DNA of 51,676 nt from an uncultured Porphyromonadaceae bacterium. Its GTDB lineage: Bacteria > Bacteroidota > Bacteroidia > Bacteroidales > Coprobacteraceae. Within the stretch, counting starts at the first letter, position 1; the number at the start of each line of letters is the position of its first letter. The stretch is from NCBI GenBank assembly GCA_900545915.1, contig URAV01000026.1, positions 1-51,676 of the forward strand, written 5' to 3'. Below, one piece after another: positions 51,656 to 51,676 of this stretch. The notes below the pieces were generated by a model, which ran no database searches, was not told the DNA's origin, and saw only the letters and a list, made by a program, of their open reading frames with translations. The position numbers were made by a program, and so were the translations under genes.

Positions 51656-51676
51656 AAATATTTCACATTACATAGA

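Noticed and set aside
1..51676. CRISPR array
   Set aside because: No regularly spaced direct repeats of 24-40 bp with unique spacers were seen. The repeats present are dispersed palindromes or a single gene duplication.

Overview
The window looks like chromosomal DNA of a gut-type Bacteroidales bacterium, probably near Barnesiella/Coprobacter/Parabacteroides (inferred from gene content, no search run). Supporting signs are a complete porP-porK-porL-porM-porN (gldKLMN) type IX secretion (T9SS) operon, a TonB receptor paired with a surface lipoprotein, a GH92 mannosidase, a run of FKBP isomerases, promoters of the Bacteroidetes TAnnTTTG type and little Shine-Dalgarno sequence. Intergenic coordinates were read by eye and may be off by one or two bases.

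Layout. 1-20.6 kb is housekeeping: a CAU-anticodon tRNA; a HAD phosphatase with ribF; an Lrp regulator; three FKBP isomerases for different compartments; a sirtuin lacking the zinc cysteines; a Na/Pi symporter; a TGS-uridine-kinase-like nucleoside kinase and a second HAD phosphatase; an AspT/YidE transporter; a glycosyltransferase with a flippase-like membrane protein; rpoN, a PAP2-like membrane protein, purE, ispG and a MATE exporter. At 20.8 kb a promoter, a compact structured RNA and a terminator form a free-standing small-RNA gene.

20.9-31.5 kb is the most interesting part. A TPR protein with a Tat-like signal precedes a 2203-residue secreted lamin-tail/SpvB/FG-GAP/Rhs protein. Its C-terminal tip reads as a GIY-YIG nuclease. 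Next come two near-identical 192-residue genes (candidate immunity genes) around a small membrane protein, then a 143-residue protein made of one YD repeat and a T9SS sorting domain. The T9SS operon lies about 1.5 kb further on. I propose a polymorphic-toxin locus connected to T9SS.

31.5-46.3 kb carries thiamine pyrophosphokinase with a frameshifted PnuC-type transporter, the T9SS core operon, GH92, a beta-helix lipoprotein and a TonB receptor. 46.4-51.7 kb is accessory: a frameshifted IS5-type element, an XRE repressor whose promoter is bracketed by a perfect inverted repeat, a SEFIR-domain protein (candidate anti-phage gene), an XRE-DUF1016 nuclease pair, the first codons of a broken restriction-modification gene, and a small membrane-protein gene with an in-frame stop.

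A family of palindromic repeats with tips like TAAGAGCCTGTCTGAATTTT is scattered between genes. The tips match the right end of the IS5-type element, so the repeats look like its non-autonomous relatives. Several genes end on a stop codon supplied by such a repeat or by the IS end.
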